Source: Mxb001 sp049431945
GTDB lineage: Bacteria; Actinomycetota; Actinomycetes; S36-B12
Direction of reading: 5' to 3'
DNA length: 64,000 nucleotides
Assembly (NCBI GenBank): GCA_049431945.1
Contig: JBMTDJ010000002.1
Span: 1 to 64,000, forward strand
Shown: piece after piece, positions 14,560-23,370 of the stretch
Numbering within the stretch: position 1 is the first letter of the stretch
Layout: each line of letters opens with the position of its first letter
Notes under the pieces: model-generated
Told to the model about the DNA's origin: nothing
The model's input: the letters and a program-made list of their open reading frames with translations, nothing else
Databases searched by the model: none
Made by a program: the position numbers and the translations under genes

Positions 14560-15315
14560 GTGTCCACCCCTTCGGCCCCCGGTGACCACTTGGCCACGTG
14601 GCGCCGGTCGGTAGGCCTCTTCCGCGCGTTCCTCTCGGAGCAGAGCGACCCTGATCGCTTCTACGGAGCGCTGGCCGCCGATTCGGCAGCCCACGTGGAG
14701 CGCTTCCACGACATGCGTGCGGCACGACTGTTGGACGTGGGAGGAGGACCCGGATTCTTCGCCGATGCCTTCCAGGGCCGGGGTGCGACGTACGTCGCGG
14801 TCGATGCCGACGCGGGGGAGATGCGGCTGCATGGCCGAGACCCGGGACCTCGCACCGTCCAGGCTCGCGGCGAGGCGCTTCCCTTCGCGGATGGGGTATT
14901 CGACGTGGCGTACTCCTCCAACGTGCTGGAGCACGTGGCCGATCCCTGGGCCATGGCTGACGAGATGGTCCGCGTCGTGCGACCGGGGGGCACGGTCGTC
15001 ATCTCGTACACGCTGTGGTTCGGTCCGTGGGGCGGCCACGAGACATCTCCCTGGCATCTGCTCGGCGGTCGCCGTGCCGCCAAGCGCTACGAGAGACGGC
15101 AGGGCCATGCACCCAAGAACGTCTTCGGGGAGAGCCTCTTCGCGCTCACGGCCGCGCAGGGCATCGCCTGGGCACGCGGTCGCGATGATGCGACCATCGT
15201 CTCGATCGAGCCCCGGTACCTGCCGAGGCAATTGCACTGGATCGTCCGGGTGCCCGGGCTGCGCGAGGCGCTCACCTGGAACCTCATGATCGTGCTTCGT
15301 CGGAGGGCATCGTGA
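14560..15315 (+). CDS. Class I SAM-dependent methyltransferase (Rv0224c-like)
   Basis: 251 aa Methyltransf_11-type protein. Motif I LLDVGGGPGFF (~residue 53), acidic ribose-binding region VAVDAD, and post-motifs ALPFADGVFDVAYSSNVLEHV are clear. Position beside GT4 and AftD genes matches mycobacterial Rv0224c, and a role in methylating a cell-wall lipid or glycan precursor is plausible but unproven. The GTG start is supported by the 6-nt spacing from TAACGT. The stop overlaps the aftD GTG by 4 nt, so the pair is translationally coupled. Confidence 0.85.
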   Translation: MSTPSAPGDHLATWRRSVGLFRAFLSEQSDPDRFYGALAADSAAHVERFHDMRAARLLDVGGGPGFFADAFQGRGATYVAVDADAGEMRLHGRDPGPRTVQARGEALPFADGVFDVAYSSNVLEHVADPWAMADEMVRVVRPGGTVVISYTLWFGPWGGHETSPWHLLGGRRAAKRYERRQGHAPKNVFGESLFALTAAQGIAWARGRDDATIVSIEPRYLPRQLHWIVRVPGLREALTWNLMIVLRRRAS

Positions 15316-18300
15316 CGGCCCCCGTGTCCGTTGCGGGCGACGTCGGTGCAACTCCGGTCGGCCAGTCGGACGCGCGACTGATGCACCGTCTGCGCCTCGT
15401 CGCGGTGAGCCTGGTCCTGGCTGCCTTGGCCTTCATCCAGGATCCCGGACGTATTGCTGCCGATACCAAGCTCGATCTCGCCGTGGACCCGGCCGGCTTC
15501 ATGGTGCGTTCGCTGACGCTGTGGGAGCCCCTCGGATTCTTCGGTCAACTGCAGAACCAGGCGTATGGGTACCTGTTTCCCACAGGACCCTTCTTCGTTC
15601 TCGGCGACCTCATCGGCTTGCCCGCGTGGGTGACGCAGCGACTGTGGTGGTCGCTGATCATCATTGCTGCGTTCCTCGGTGTGGTCCGGCTTGCTCGTCT
15701 ACTCGGTGTGCCCGGCGAGATGCCGGGCCTCGTTGCTGGCTTGGCGTATGTGCTTGCACCGCGGATGGTGACAGAGATCGGCGTCCTCACCAGCGAGGTC
15801 CTGCCCTACGCGATGGCCCCGTGGGTGTTGATCCCCCTGGTCCAGGTGGGTCGCGGGAACCTCACGGCGCGCAGGGGAGCCGCGCTGAGCGGACTGGCGG
15901 TGCTCCTCGCTGGCGGAGTGAACGCTGTGGCGACCGCCGCCGTCCTCCCGCTGGGGCTGCTATGGATCCTGGTCCAACTGCGTGGTCGATGGCGCATAGC
16001 GACGCTCGCCTGGTGGGCGCTCTCGGTGGGGCTCGCGACCCTGTGGTGGGCCGTGCCCCTGCTGCTGCTCGGGCGCTACTCGCCGCCATTCCTCGACTGG
16101 ATCGAGTCCTCGTCGGTGACGACCCTCATCACCTCGCCGGACACCGTCATCAGGGGCACATCGCAGTGGGTCGCCTACGTCGCGGAGCCCGGTGGACCGT
16201 CCTGGCCGGGTGGCTGGCAGCTCGTCACCAACCCAGTCCTCATCCTCGTCACCGGATCAGTCGCGGCTCTGGGCCTGGCGGGACTGGCTGTGCGAAGCAC
16301 CCCGGCGAGGGGCTTCCTCGTAGGTGGGGTGCTCGCGGGTGTCGCTCTGGGGTCACTCGGTCACACCGGCGTCGTCGAGGGCGTCGGCGCTGATCTCGTC
16401 CAGCAGGCCCTGGATGGGGTGCTCGCCCCTCTACGCAACACGCACAAGTTCGACCCCGTCCTGCGATTGCCACTCGCCCTCGGAGTGGGGTTCGCCGCTG
16501 CTGCGCTGGCGCATCGAGCGCGCTTTCGCCACGCTCAACGCTGGATTGCCGGGGGGCTTGTCTCGCTGCTCGTCATGGGGGCCTGGCCGATGGTCACGGG
16601 TGGCCTGGTTCGAGACCGATCCTTCGACGAGATCCCCGGGTACTGGGCCGAGGCAGCGGATTGGCTCAGCGAGAATTCCCCCGCGGGCCGTGCCCTGCTC
16701 GTCCCGGGAGCCTCATTCGGCATCTACAGCTGGGGGCGCACACAGGATGAGCCGCTCCAGCCGCTTGCGCAGACCCCCTGGGCGGTCCGCGACGCGGTGC
16801 CGCTCTCGAGCGCTGGCAACATCCGGTGGCTCGACGCCGTGCAGGAAAGGCTCGACTCGGGTCGTGGTTCCCTCCGCCTGTCCGATGCTCTCGCCCGTGC
16901 GGGAGTGGACTACGTCATCGTGCGCAACGATATCGATCGACGCAGGAGCGCCACCCCCCGAACCGTTCTGATCCGGCAGGCACTCATTCGGTCCAGGGGC
17001 TTCACGCCGGTCGCCGGCTTCGGCCCCGCGCTGCCGCCCTTCCGCACGGCGACCACGGTGGTGGACGACGGGCTCCAGGACACGGTCGCCGCCGTCGAGA
17101 TATGGCGGGTCGACTCACCGCTCTCGCCCGCTGATCCACGTGTCAGCCTTCGGGATGCCTCCAGCGTCACCGTGCTCTCGGGTGCGGCAGAGTCGGTCGT
17201 CGATCTCGCCGATGTCGACGCGCTCGGCGACCGTGCACTTGTCATTGCTGGCGATGAGGGCCCGCTCATCGACGCGGGCATTGCCCTTGACTACGCGGTT
17301 TCCGATGGGTACCGACGTAGCGAGGTGAGTGTCGGATCGACTCGCAACAACCGATCGCAGACTCTGCGTGAGGACGAGGCGTATCTCCAGAACCGGAGAG
17401 TGCACGACTACTACCCGGTTGACCCTCTAGGACGCCAAGCCTTTGCGGTCTTTGACGGGGGCACCGTCGCTGCGTCATCCAGTGGCAGCGATGTCACGGC
17501 CCTGCGCGCTCGCTCGAGCGCAGCGCAACCGTGGGCTGCGCTCGACGGGGATCCCGCGACGGCCTGGGTCTCCGGTGACCTCGAGAAGGGCGTCGGCCAG
17601 TGGTGGGAGGTCACGTCGGACACCCCATTGGAGCCCGAGTGGCTCGACGTGCGCCTGGTCGTGGGTGAGGTTGCCGGTATCGAGCCCACCGTGGTGAGGG
17701 TGAGCACGGATGCGGGGGAGATCAGGGTGGGCGTGCAACCGACCGATCAGCCGCAGCGCTTGCCGGTGCCCCCGGGTCCCACCCGCGCCATCCGACTCAC
17801 CCTGGAACAGGTCGTCGATGGCGGCGCGGGCGAAGCCTTCGGTCTACGCGAGGTACGAGTTCCGGGGCTGGACATCACGCGTGCCATCAACGTGCCGGGT
17901 GTAGCCGATGGGGGGCCCGTCATCCTCACAGCCCGAAAGGGGGAACAGACTGGATGCGCCGCCGTGGCTGGCCAGCTCGTATGCACGCCGCAACTCGGCG
18001 GACTAGGCGAGGAGAGAAGCGGCATCTCGCGCGTTGTCGAGGTCACTCAGGCGGGCTCCTATCGCGTGAGGATATGGGTCCGCCCACGTGCCGGTGCCGC
18101 GCTCGATCGACTACTCGAACCCGCATTGGCCATTTCGCCGCGCGCGACATCGTCGAGCGTCTTCACGAGCGATCCGGCGAATCGCCCTCAGGCGGCAGTC
18201 GATGGTGTGCTGTCGACATCATGGCTGGCGTCACCCCTGGACGAGCGGCCGGAACTCGAGATCACCTGGGGCGAGCCCCGTCGGATTCGAGGCGTGCGAC

Positions 18301-19523
18301 TGGAGTTGCTGCCGGATCTCGTGGCAAGTCGTCCACTGCGTGTGACGACCATCGTCAACGGACGGGAGACGACAGACATCGTGTCCGCGCGAGGATCGGT
18401 GACGGTTCCCGCTCAAGAAGCAACCTCGCTGCGACTCCGCTTCGACAACGCCGACGTGCTCCGCAGCCTGGATCCTCAGACGGGAGCCCTGACGCGCTTG
18501 CCGATCGGCATCAATGAAGTACGCCTGCTGGGCGCCGAGGACATCGTCAAGGGGCCGCGTCTCGTCGACGATGTCGGTGTCCCCTGTGGCTTCGGGCCCG
18601 AACTCACTGTGGATGGGGCGGGTGTCGTTGAGACCGCCGTGTCAGCGTCGGTCGGTAAGACCCTCACCGACGAACTGCTCGTGGCTACGCCATGCGGTGG
18701 ACGGGTGATCGATCTGGAGGCGGGTAGCCACGTGATCGTGGGGGAGTCGACGGCTGAGTTCGCGGTCGAAGCCATCGTCTTGGAGCCGATCGAGGCGGAG
18801 GTGCGCGTCGGGTCGGCCAAAACACCACTGCTGGGCGCGGCCGCTGTGCGCGCCGGGCCCGTCGATGTGACTTCGTGGACTGCCACGCAGCGTCGGGTGA
18901 GCATCGATCCGGCTGATACGCCTCGAATCCTGGAAACGACGGAGAATCACAACGATGGCTGGGAAGCGAGTGCGTCGGGCAGAACGCTGACTCCGGTCCG
19001 TATCGATGGGTGGCGGCAGGGCTGGATTGTGCCCGCTGGCGTCGGGGGCACGATCACGATGACGTTTGCGCCTCAAGCTGCCTACCTTGCCGGCCTGGCG
19101 GCGGGGGGCGCGGCGGTGCTGGTCCTCGTGGGGCTGGCTCTCGTCGGCGCTCGCCGAGAGGTGGCTCCCGTCCCCTCGATGAGCGCCAGCCAGCCGGGGG
19201 TGGGATCGCTCCTCGCTGCCGCCGCAGCGGTCGTGGGTATTGGCGTCGGGGGTCTGCCGGGTCTGGGAGCGGTGATCCTCGGAATGGCTCTGGGCGTGCT
19301 GCTGGGCAGGCCACTTGTGACGGGGCTGCTCGCGGCAGCGAGCGCGATCGGAGCGGCTGCCATGCCCTGGCCCACGAGACTCGATGCCCCTGACTGGCTC
19401 CTCGCGGCTACCGCGTTAGCCGCTCTGGGGGCGATTGGGGCTCTCGCGGCGCCACGTCTCGTCCGGTCCGACGATGCGCCCAGTCGAGAACCGGGCGCTC
19501 AAGAAGGAACCACGACGCACTAG
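15312..19523 (+). CDS. aftD: AftD-like alpha-(1->3)-arabinofuranosyltransferase (DUF3367)
   Basis: 1403 aa. Mycobacterial AftD is an essential GT-C enzyme that branches cell-wall arabinan using decaprenyl-phospho-arabinose on the outer membrane face. The first extracytoplasmic loop carries ADTKLDLAVDPAGF and FGQLQNQAYGYLFPTGPFF, hallmark DUF3367 motifs. About a dozen membrane segments occupy residues ~25-450. The long exterior part holds two discoidin-like (F5/8 type C) carbohydrate-binding segments near ~735-830 and ~960-1050. Membrane segments return at the C terminus (~1255-1385). It starts with GTG overlapping the methyltransferase stop. The last 116 nt overlap the convergent acyltransferase gene. 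Which polymer the enzyme modifies here is unknown. Confidence 0.9.
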   Translation: MTAPVSVAGDVGATPVGQSDARLMHRLRLVAVSLVLAALAFIQDPGRIAADTKLDLAVDPAGFMVRSLTLWEPLGFFGQLQNQAYGYLFPTGPFFVLGDLIGLPAWVTQRLWWSLIIIAAFLGVVRLARLLGVPGEMPGLVAGLAYVLAPRMVTEIGVLTSEVLPYAMAPWVLIPLVQVGRGNLTARRGAALSGLAVLLAGGVNAVATAAVLPLGLLWILVQLRGRWRIATLAWWALSVGLATLWWAVPLLLLGRYSPPFLDWIESSSVTTLITSPDTVIRGTSQWVAYVAEPGGPSWPGGWQLVTNPVLILVTGSVAALGLAGLAVRSTPARGFLVGGVLAGVALGSLGHTGVVEGVGADLVQQALDGVLAPLRNTHKFDPVLRLPLALGVGFAAAALAHRARFRHAQRWIAGGLVSLLVMGAWPMVTGGLVRDRSFDEIPGYWAEAADWLSENSPAGRALLVPGASFGIYSWGRTQDEPLQPLAQTPWAVRDAVPLSSAGNIRWLDAVQERLDSGRGSLRLSDALARAGVDYVIVRNDIDRRRSATPRTVLIRQALIRSRGFTPVAGFGPALPPFRTATTVVDDGLQDTVAAVEIWRVDSPLSPADPRVSLRDASSVTVLSGAAESVVDLADVDALGDRALVIAGDEGPLIDAGIALDYAVSDGYRRSEVSVGSTRNNRSQTLREDEAYLQNRRVHDYYPVDPLGRQAFAVFDGGTVAASSSGSDVTALRARSSAAQPWAALDGDPATAWVSGDLEKGVGQWWEVTSDTPLEPEWLDVRLVVGEVAGIEPTVVRVSTDAGEIRVGVQPTDQPQRLPVPPGPTRAIRLTLEQVVDGGAGEAFGLREVRVPGLDITRAINVPGVADGGPVILTARKGEQTGCAAVAGQLVCTPQLGGLGEERSGISRVVEVTQAGSYRVRIWVRPRAGAALDRLLEPALAISPRATSSSVFTSDPANRPQAAVDGVLSTSWLASPLDERPELEITWGEPRRIRGVRLELLPDLVASRPLRVTTIVNGRETTDIVSARGSVTVPAQEATSLRLRFDNADVLRSLDPQTGALTRLPIGINEVRLLGAEDIVKGPRLVDDVGVPCGFGPELTVDGAGVVETAVSASVGKTLTDELLVATPCGGRVIDLEAGSHVIVGESTAEFAVEAIVLEPIEAEVRVGSAKTPLLGAAAVRAGPVDVTSWTATQRRVSIDPADTPRILETTENHNDGWEASASGRTLTPVRIDGWRQGWIVPAGVGGTITMTFAPQAAYLAGLAAGGAAVLVLVGLALVGARREVAPVPSMSASQPGVGSLLAAAAAVVGIGVGGLPGLGAVILGMALGVLLGRPLVTGLLAAASAIGAAAMPWPTRLDAPDWLLAATALAALGAIGALAAPRLVRSDDAPSREPGAQEGTTTH

Positions 19524-20619
19524 CGACGGCGACCGATGCGAGGACGACCAGTGGCCACACGATCCAGAAGCCGCCGGCGAAGACCTGCAATCCGAGGGCG
19601 TTCTGGACGAATCGGAGTAGCACGAGGTGCCAGAGGAATACGCCGTAGGAAATTGTGCCGAGGTAGACGGCGACCGGGCTCGCGAGCATCCGGCCCCATG
19701 TTGAACCACGCACCTGCCCAGACTCGGTGCTGTCGCCAACGCCGAGGAAGCCGGGAAGAAGCAGGAAAGCCGCGATCACACCGTAGAGGAGGTGTTTGAT
19801 GACAAGGCTGTTAGGCGACGCGGGATCGAAGGTGAGCGGGCCAGCGATGGGCGTCGCGGCGATCACGGCCAGAGCTCCGGCGATGAGGAGGCACCAGCCG
19901 GTCGCTCGGGCGACCTGCTGCACCGACCCCATCCACGCCGGCGCGGAAGGCCTGGACAGGCGCACCTGGATGACGGCAGCGGCCATGCCCAGGGCGAACC
20001 AGTCGAGGAATCCGGGGAGCCAGTAGCCCGTGATGGTGCTGGTGCCGAGGCCCCCGGTGACGCGCAGCAGGGTGAAGGTCCATGCGACGGCTATCGCGAT
20101 GACCAGCACGAGCAATTGGAAGCGTGCGCTCGCGTCGGGGTTGCCCCGGCCGCGCCGACCAGCAATCCAGGCCACCAGGGGCAGGACGGCGTAGAACGCG
20201 ATCTCGGTGGCGAGGCTCCAGGTCTGGGTCAAGCCTTCGAGGGTGAACCCGGGAATGTAGATGTGGAGCATTCCCAGATGCACGGGCCATGCCTGCCATC
20301 GCACTGGCTGGATGTCCGGCAGCAGCAAGAGCGTGAAGGCGACCATCACCCAGTACGCGGGCAGGATTCGAGCGGCTCGGCGAAGGGTGTACCCGCCCAG
20401 GCGAGGACCGTCCCCGTCTGTCATGGCGGCGCGTGCCCAGGGCCGATAGAGGAGGAACCCGGACAGCAGGAAGAAGAGAGTGACCCCGAAGTCCATGCGA
20501 CCCAGGACGGGCCCGATGGCAGGGGTGAGTATCTCGCCCGTATTGAAGGCGACGTGGGTCGTGAGGACCATGAAGGCTGCGATAGCCCTGTAGCCGTCGA
20601 GGAGAGGGAACGGTCGCAT
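19408..20619 (-). CDS. Acyltransferase 3 family integral membrane protein (Rv0228-like)
   Basis: 403 aa from ATG 20619, preceded by GAGGAG; an in-frame GTG at 20631 is the alternative. About ten membrane segments. The N-terminal FPLLDGYRAIAAFMVLTTHV contains the conserved His of acyltransferase-3/OafA proteins, and FLLSGFLLYRPW follows. The family adds acetyl, succinyl or similar groups to exported sugars. Succinylation or acylation of the arabinan or of the same glycan as AftD is a reasonable inference from position. Its 3' end overlaps aftD by 116 nt, including the ERPVLDWAHRR end of the conserved domain. Confidence 0.85.
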   Translation of the reverse strand: MRPFPLLDGYRAIAAFMVLTTHVAFNTGEILTPAIGPVLGRMDFGVTLFFLLSGFLLYRPWARAAMTDGDGPRLGGYTLRRAARILPAYWVMVAFTLLLLPDIQPVRWQAWPVHLGMLHIYIPGFTLEGLTQTWSLATEIAFYAVLPLVAWIAGRRGRGNPDASARFQLLVLVIAIAVAWTFTLLRVTGGLGTSTITGYWLPGFLDWFALGMAAAVIQVRLSRPSAPAWMGSVQQVARATGWCLLIAGALAVIAATPIAGPLTFDPASPNSLVIKHLLYGVIAAFLLLPGFLGVGDSTESGQVRGSTWGRMLASPVAVYLGTISYGVFLWHLVLLRFVQNALGLQVFAGGFWIVWPLVVLASVAVASASWFLLERPVLDWAHRRTGRDVAPREPQSPPERLTR

Positions 20620-20736
20620 CGAACTCCTCACCTCGGGACAGTCCGCCCGATCTCCGCGCCGAAAGCCCCAGTATCCGCTACCGTTCCCTCAATGTCCGCG
20701 GTCCAGCGGGCTCACGCGTGGCAACCGGAGGGTGGC

Positions 20737-21717
20737 ATGAGGCGAGGCATCGGCATCGTCCTAGTGGGGCTCGGGGTCTTCCTCCTGGTGCTGGGGGCTC
20801 TCCTGCGTTTCAGCGTGGTGCCCGCCGTGGCCAAGGCCCCGCTCTCTCCCGGGGAGGACACCGGCGGGGTGACGCAGACCGACCAGTCTGGTGTCGCCGC
20901 CAAGTTGTTCGACCCCGCGACACTCACGGAGCGCACGGATGTGCCCTTGACCGTCACCCGGTTCACGCGCGGCGATGTGCCAGCCAGCCAGACCGCCGAG
21001 GCGAAGGCCGCCGATCTTGCGATCTACGACACGTTCCAACGCGTCGAGGACAACGCCGGCACCGTGGTGCTCGCCGACACGGCTCGCTACGCCTTCAATC
21101 GAGTGACGTCGGAACTGTCCAATTGCTGCGGGGCCAATATCGACGGTGAGAACGTGGACATGAGTGGCATCGTCCCTCTCAAGTTCCCCATGTTCACGCA
21201 GCAGCAGACCTATCCCTACTTCGACACCTCGCTCAATGAGGGTGTCGATGCGGTGTTCCAGGGCGAGGAGACGCTTGAGGGGCTTCCGGTCTACAAGTTC
21301 ATCGTCACCGTCGAGCCGACGCAGACGGGGACCATTGAGGTGCCGGGGGAACTTGTCGGTTCGCCGCTGCCGAACTTCGTGGCACCGCGCTACTACAGCA
21401 ACGTTCTCACGCTGTGGGTTGAGCCGAGCACGGGCGCGATCGTCAAGGGTGAGAGCGCTCAGCTGCAGACGCTGCGTGGGCCGGACAATCAGGACAAGAT
21501 CACGATCATCGATGCGGTGATCGGCACGACCCCCGAAGAGGCGACCGCGGGGATCGAATACGCGAAGACGCAGGCGGCGCTGCTCGCCCTGCTCAACAAC
21601 ACGGTGCCCCTCGGTGCCGTCATCCTCGGTGTGATCCTGCTCGTGGTTGGCATCATCCTCGTTGCCGCGGGTGGGAAGCGCCGACCTGGTGCGCACGCTG
21701 GCGGATCGGCGGCCTGA
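20737..21717 (+). CDS. DUF3068 membrane-anchored protein (Rv0227c-like)
   Basis: 326 aa with an N-terminal membrane segment (GIGIVLVGLGVFLLVLGALL), a large extracytoplasmic domain with a CC pair (SNCCGANIDG), and a C-terminal membrane segment (~residues 290-315) followed by a basic tail. This matches DUF3068, including mycobacterial Rv0227c. GGAGGG at 20727-20732 supports ATG 20737. An upstream in-frame ATG at 20692 lies 7 nt after TACCGT (20679-20684) and could be a leaderless start, adding 15 residues. Function unknown; it accompanies the arabinan genes in several actinobacteria. Confidence 0.8.
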   Translation: MRRGIGIVLVGLGVFLLVLGALLRFSVVPAVAKAPLSPGEDTGGVTQTDQSGVAAKLFDPATLTERTDVPLTVTRFTRGDVPASQTAEAKAADLAIYDTFQRVEDNAGTVVLADTARYAFNRVTSELSNCCGANIDGENVDMSGIVPLKFPMFTQQQTYPYFDTSLNEGVDAVFQGEETLEGLPVYKFIVTVEPTQTGTIEVPGELVGSPLPNFVAPRYYSNVLTLWVEPSTGAIVKGESAQLQTLRGPDNQDKITIIDAVIGTTPEEATAGIEYAKTQAALLALLNNTVPLGAVILGVILLVVGIILVAAGGKRRPGAHAGGSAA

Positions 21718-21752
21718 CCCGGGCCACCGGGGAATCCCGGGTGCCCCTGCGC

Positions 21753-21758
21753 TATCCT
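21753..21758 (+). promoter_or_regulatory. Weak candidate -10 for rpsA
   Basis: TATCCT fits TANNNT and would give a leader of about 140 nt. It sits in the loop of a 7-bp inverted repeat GTGCCCC/GGGGCAC (21741-21747, 21762-21768). No -35 is evident. The rest of 21718-21903 has no gene. Confidence 0.3.
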
Positions 21759-21857
21759 CGCGGGGCACGCCGAGCCCGCACGGGTCCCAGACCGAGTGGC
21801 CTCGTGACGTTCTTCGCGGCCCGCGGTAGCCCCTGGCTCTGCGCTCCACGTCGAGCA

Positions 21858-21902
21858 CGGACTCGTCGGGCATCGACCGACAACTATCCGCATCGGAGTC
21901 CG
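21858..21902 (+). promoter_or_regulatory. Structured rpsA leader enclosing the ribosome-binding site
   Basis: Outer stem CGGACTC (21858-21864) with GAGTCCG (21896-21902). Inner hairpin GTCGG (21865-21869) with CCGAC (21877-21881). The 3' arm overlaps the putative Shine-Dalgarno CGGAG (21894-21898) immediately before GTG 21904, so folding would hide it. Confidence 0.5.
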
Positions 21903-21903
21903 C

Positions 21904-23355
21904 GTGACCTCCCAGACCATCGCACCCCAGGTAGCCGTCAACGACATCGGTGACGCTGACGAGTTCCTCGCAGCCATCGATTCGACCATCAAGTACTTCG
22001 ACGATGGCGACATCGTCGAGGGAACCATCGTCAAGGTCGACCGCGACGAGGTCCTCCTTGACATCGGCTACAAGACCGAGGGTGTGATTCCCTCCCGCGA
22101 ACTGTCCATCAAGCACGACGTCGACCCCAGTGAAGTGGTGTCCGTCGGTGACGCTGTGGAAGCCCTCGTCCTGCAAAAGGAGGACAAGGACGGGCGTCTC
22201 ATCCTGTCGAAGAAGCGCGCCCAGTACGAGCGTGCCTGGGGCACTATCGAGAAGATCAAGGAGGAGGACGGCGTCGTCGAGGGATCCGTCATCGAGGTCG
22301 TGAAGGGTGGTCTCATCCTCGACATCGGCTTGCGCGGGTTCCTCCCGGCCTCCCTGGTGGAGATGCGGCGCGTTCGTGACCTCCAGCCCTACGTCGGCAA
22401 GACCCTCGAAGCCAAGATCATCGAGCTGGACAAGAATCGCAACAATGTGGTTCTTTCGCGCCGCGCGTGGCTCGAGCAGACCCAGAGCGAGGTCCGTCAG
22501 ACATTCCTCAACAACCTGCAGAAGGGCCAGATCCGCTCCGGCGTGATCTCCTCCATCGTCAACTTTGGCGCCTTCGTCGATCTTGGCGGCGTGGACGGTC
22601 TCGTGCACGTGTCCGAGTTGTCCTGGAAGCACATCGACCACCCCTCGGAGGTCGTCGAGGTGGGCCAAGAGGTCACCGTCGAGGTGCTCGACGTCGACAT
22701 GGACCGCGAGCGCGTGAGCCTGTCACTGAAGGCGACGCAGGAGGACCCCTGGCAGCATTTTGCGCGCACCCACCAGTTGGGTCAGGTCACGCCCGGCCGA
22801 GTCACCAAGCTGGTGCCCTTCGGCGCGTTTGTCCGGGTCGAGGAGGGCATCGAGGGTCTTGTTCACATCTCGGAGCTCGCCGAGCGCCATGTTGAGATCC
22901 CCGAGCAGATCGTCCAGGTCGGTGACGAGATCTTCGTCAAGGTGATCGATATCGATCTCGAGCGTCGCCGCATCTCGCTGAGCCTGAAGCAGGCCAACGA
23001 GGGCGAAGGGGACGTCGCCGACGAGTTCGATCCCTATCTCTACGGTATGGCTCCTGCATTCGACGAGGCAGGCAACTACGTCGGCCCCGACGGCTTCGAT
23101 CCCGAGACCGGGGAGTGGAAGCCAGGCTTCGAGGGTCAGCGGGCCGAGTGGGAGAAGGAGTACGCCGAGGCGCATGCCCGTTGGGAGGCCCACCGCAAGC
23201 AGGCTGCCGAGATGCGGACCGCGGATGCCGAGCAGGCCGTGGCCGAAGGCACGGCGACGGAGTACTCCTCGTCCACCGAGGACACCGAGGCCGGCTCGCT
23301 AGCCTCGGATGAGTCCCTCCAGGCACTGCGCGACAAGCTCGCCGGCGACGCCTAG
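21904..23355 (+). CDS. rpsA: 30S ribosomal protein S1
   Basis: 483 aa. Four S1 RNA-binding domains at ~35-104, 122-187, 208-277 and 293-362, with the last two carrying the FGAFV...EGLVHISEL signature. An acidic, low-complexity C-terminal tail of ~115 residues follows. Actinobacterial S1 usually has four domains, against six in E. coli. It binds mRNA leaders on the 30S subunit. GTG start with CGGAG upstream, inside a predicted stem. It is followed by an unusual membrane protein gene rather than directly by coaE. Confidence 0.96.
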   Translation: MTSQTIAPQVAVNDIGDADEFLAAIDSTIKYFDDGDIVEGTIVKVDRDEVLLDIGYKTEGVIPSRELSIKHDVDPSEVVSVGDAVEALVLQKEDKDGRLILSKKRAQYERAWGTIEKIKEEDGVVEGSVIEVVKGGLILDIGLRGFLPASLVEMRRVRDLQPYVGKTLEAKIIELDKNRNNVVLSRRAWLEQTQSEVRQTFLNNLQKGQIRSGVISSIVNFGAFVDLGGVDGLVHVSELSWKHIDHPSEVVEVGQEVTVEVLDVDMDRERVSLSLKATQEDPWQHFARTHQLGQVTPGRVTKLVPFGAFVRVEEGIEGLVHISELAERHVEIPEQIVQVGDEIFVKVIDIDLERRRISLSLKQANEGEGDVADEFDPYLYGMAPAFDEAGNYVGPDGFDPETGEWKPGFEGQRAEWEKEYAEAHARWEAHRKQAAEMRTADAEQAVAEGTATEYSSSTEDTEAGSLASDESLQALRDKLAGDA

Positions 23356-23370
23356 TCGCCCTGGGTCGCT

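Noticed and set aside
14497..15351. N-terminal extension of the GT4 gene by about 285 codons
   Set aside because: The extension is antisense to the methyltransferase gene; the GT4 fold starts at the GTG at 14496, which has a well-placed -10.
19792..20736. N-terminal extension of the DUF3068 gene
   Set aside because: It runs antisense through the acyltransferase gene; the real start begins the membrane anchor and has GGAGGG upstream.
21741..21768. Terminator after the DUF3068 gene
   Set aside because: A 7-bp GTGCCCC/GGGGCAC inverted repeat exists, but the loop is 14 nt and no T run follows, and it may instead be part of the rpsA promoter.
20761..22668. 635-codon minus-strand open frame across the DUF3068 gene and rpsA
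   Set aside because: Antisense to two well-supported genes, and crosses their intergenic leader without any own signals.
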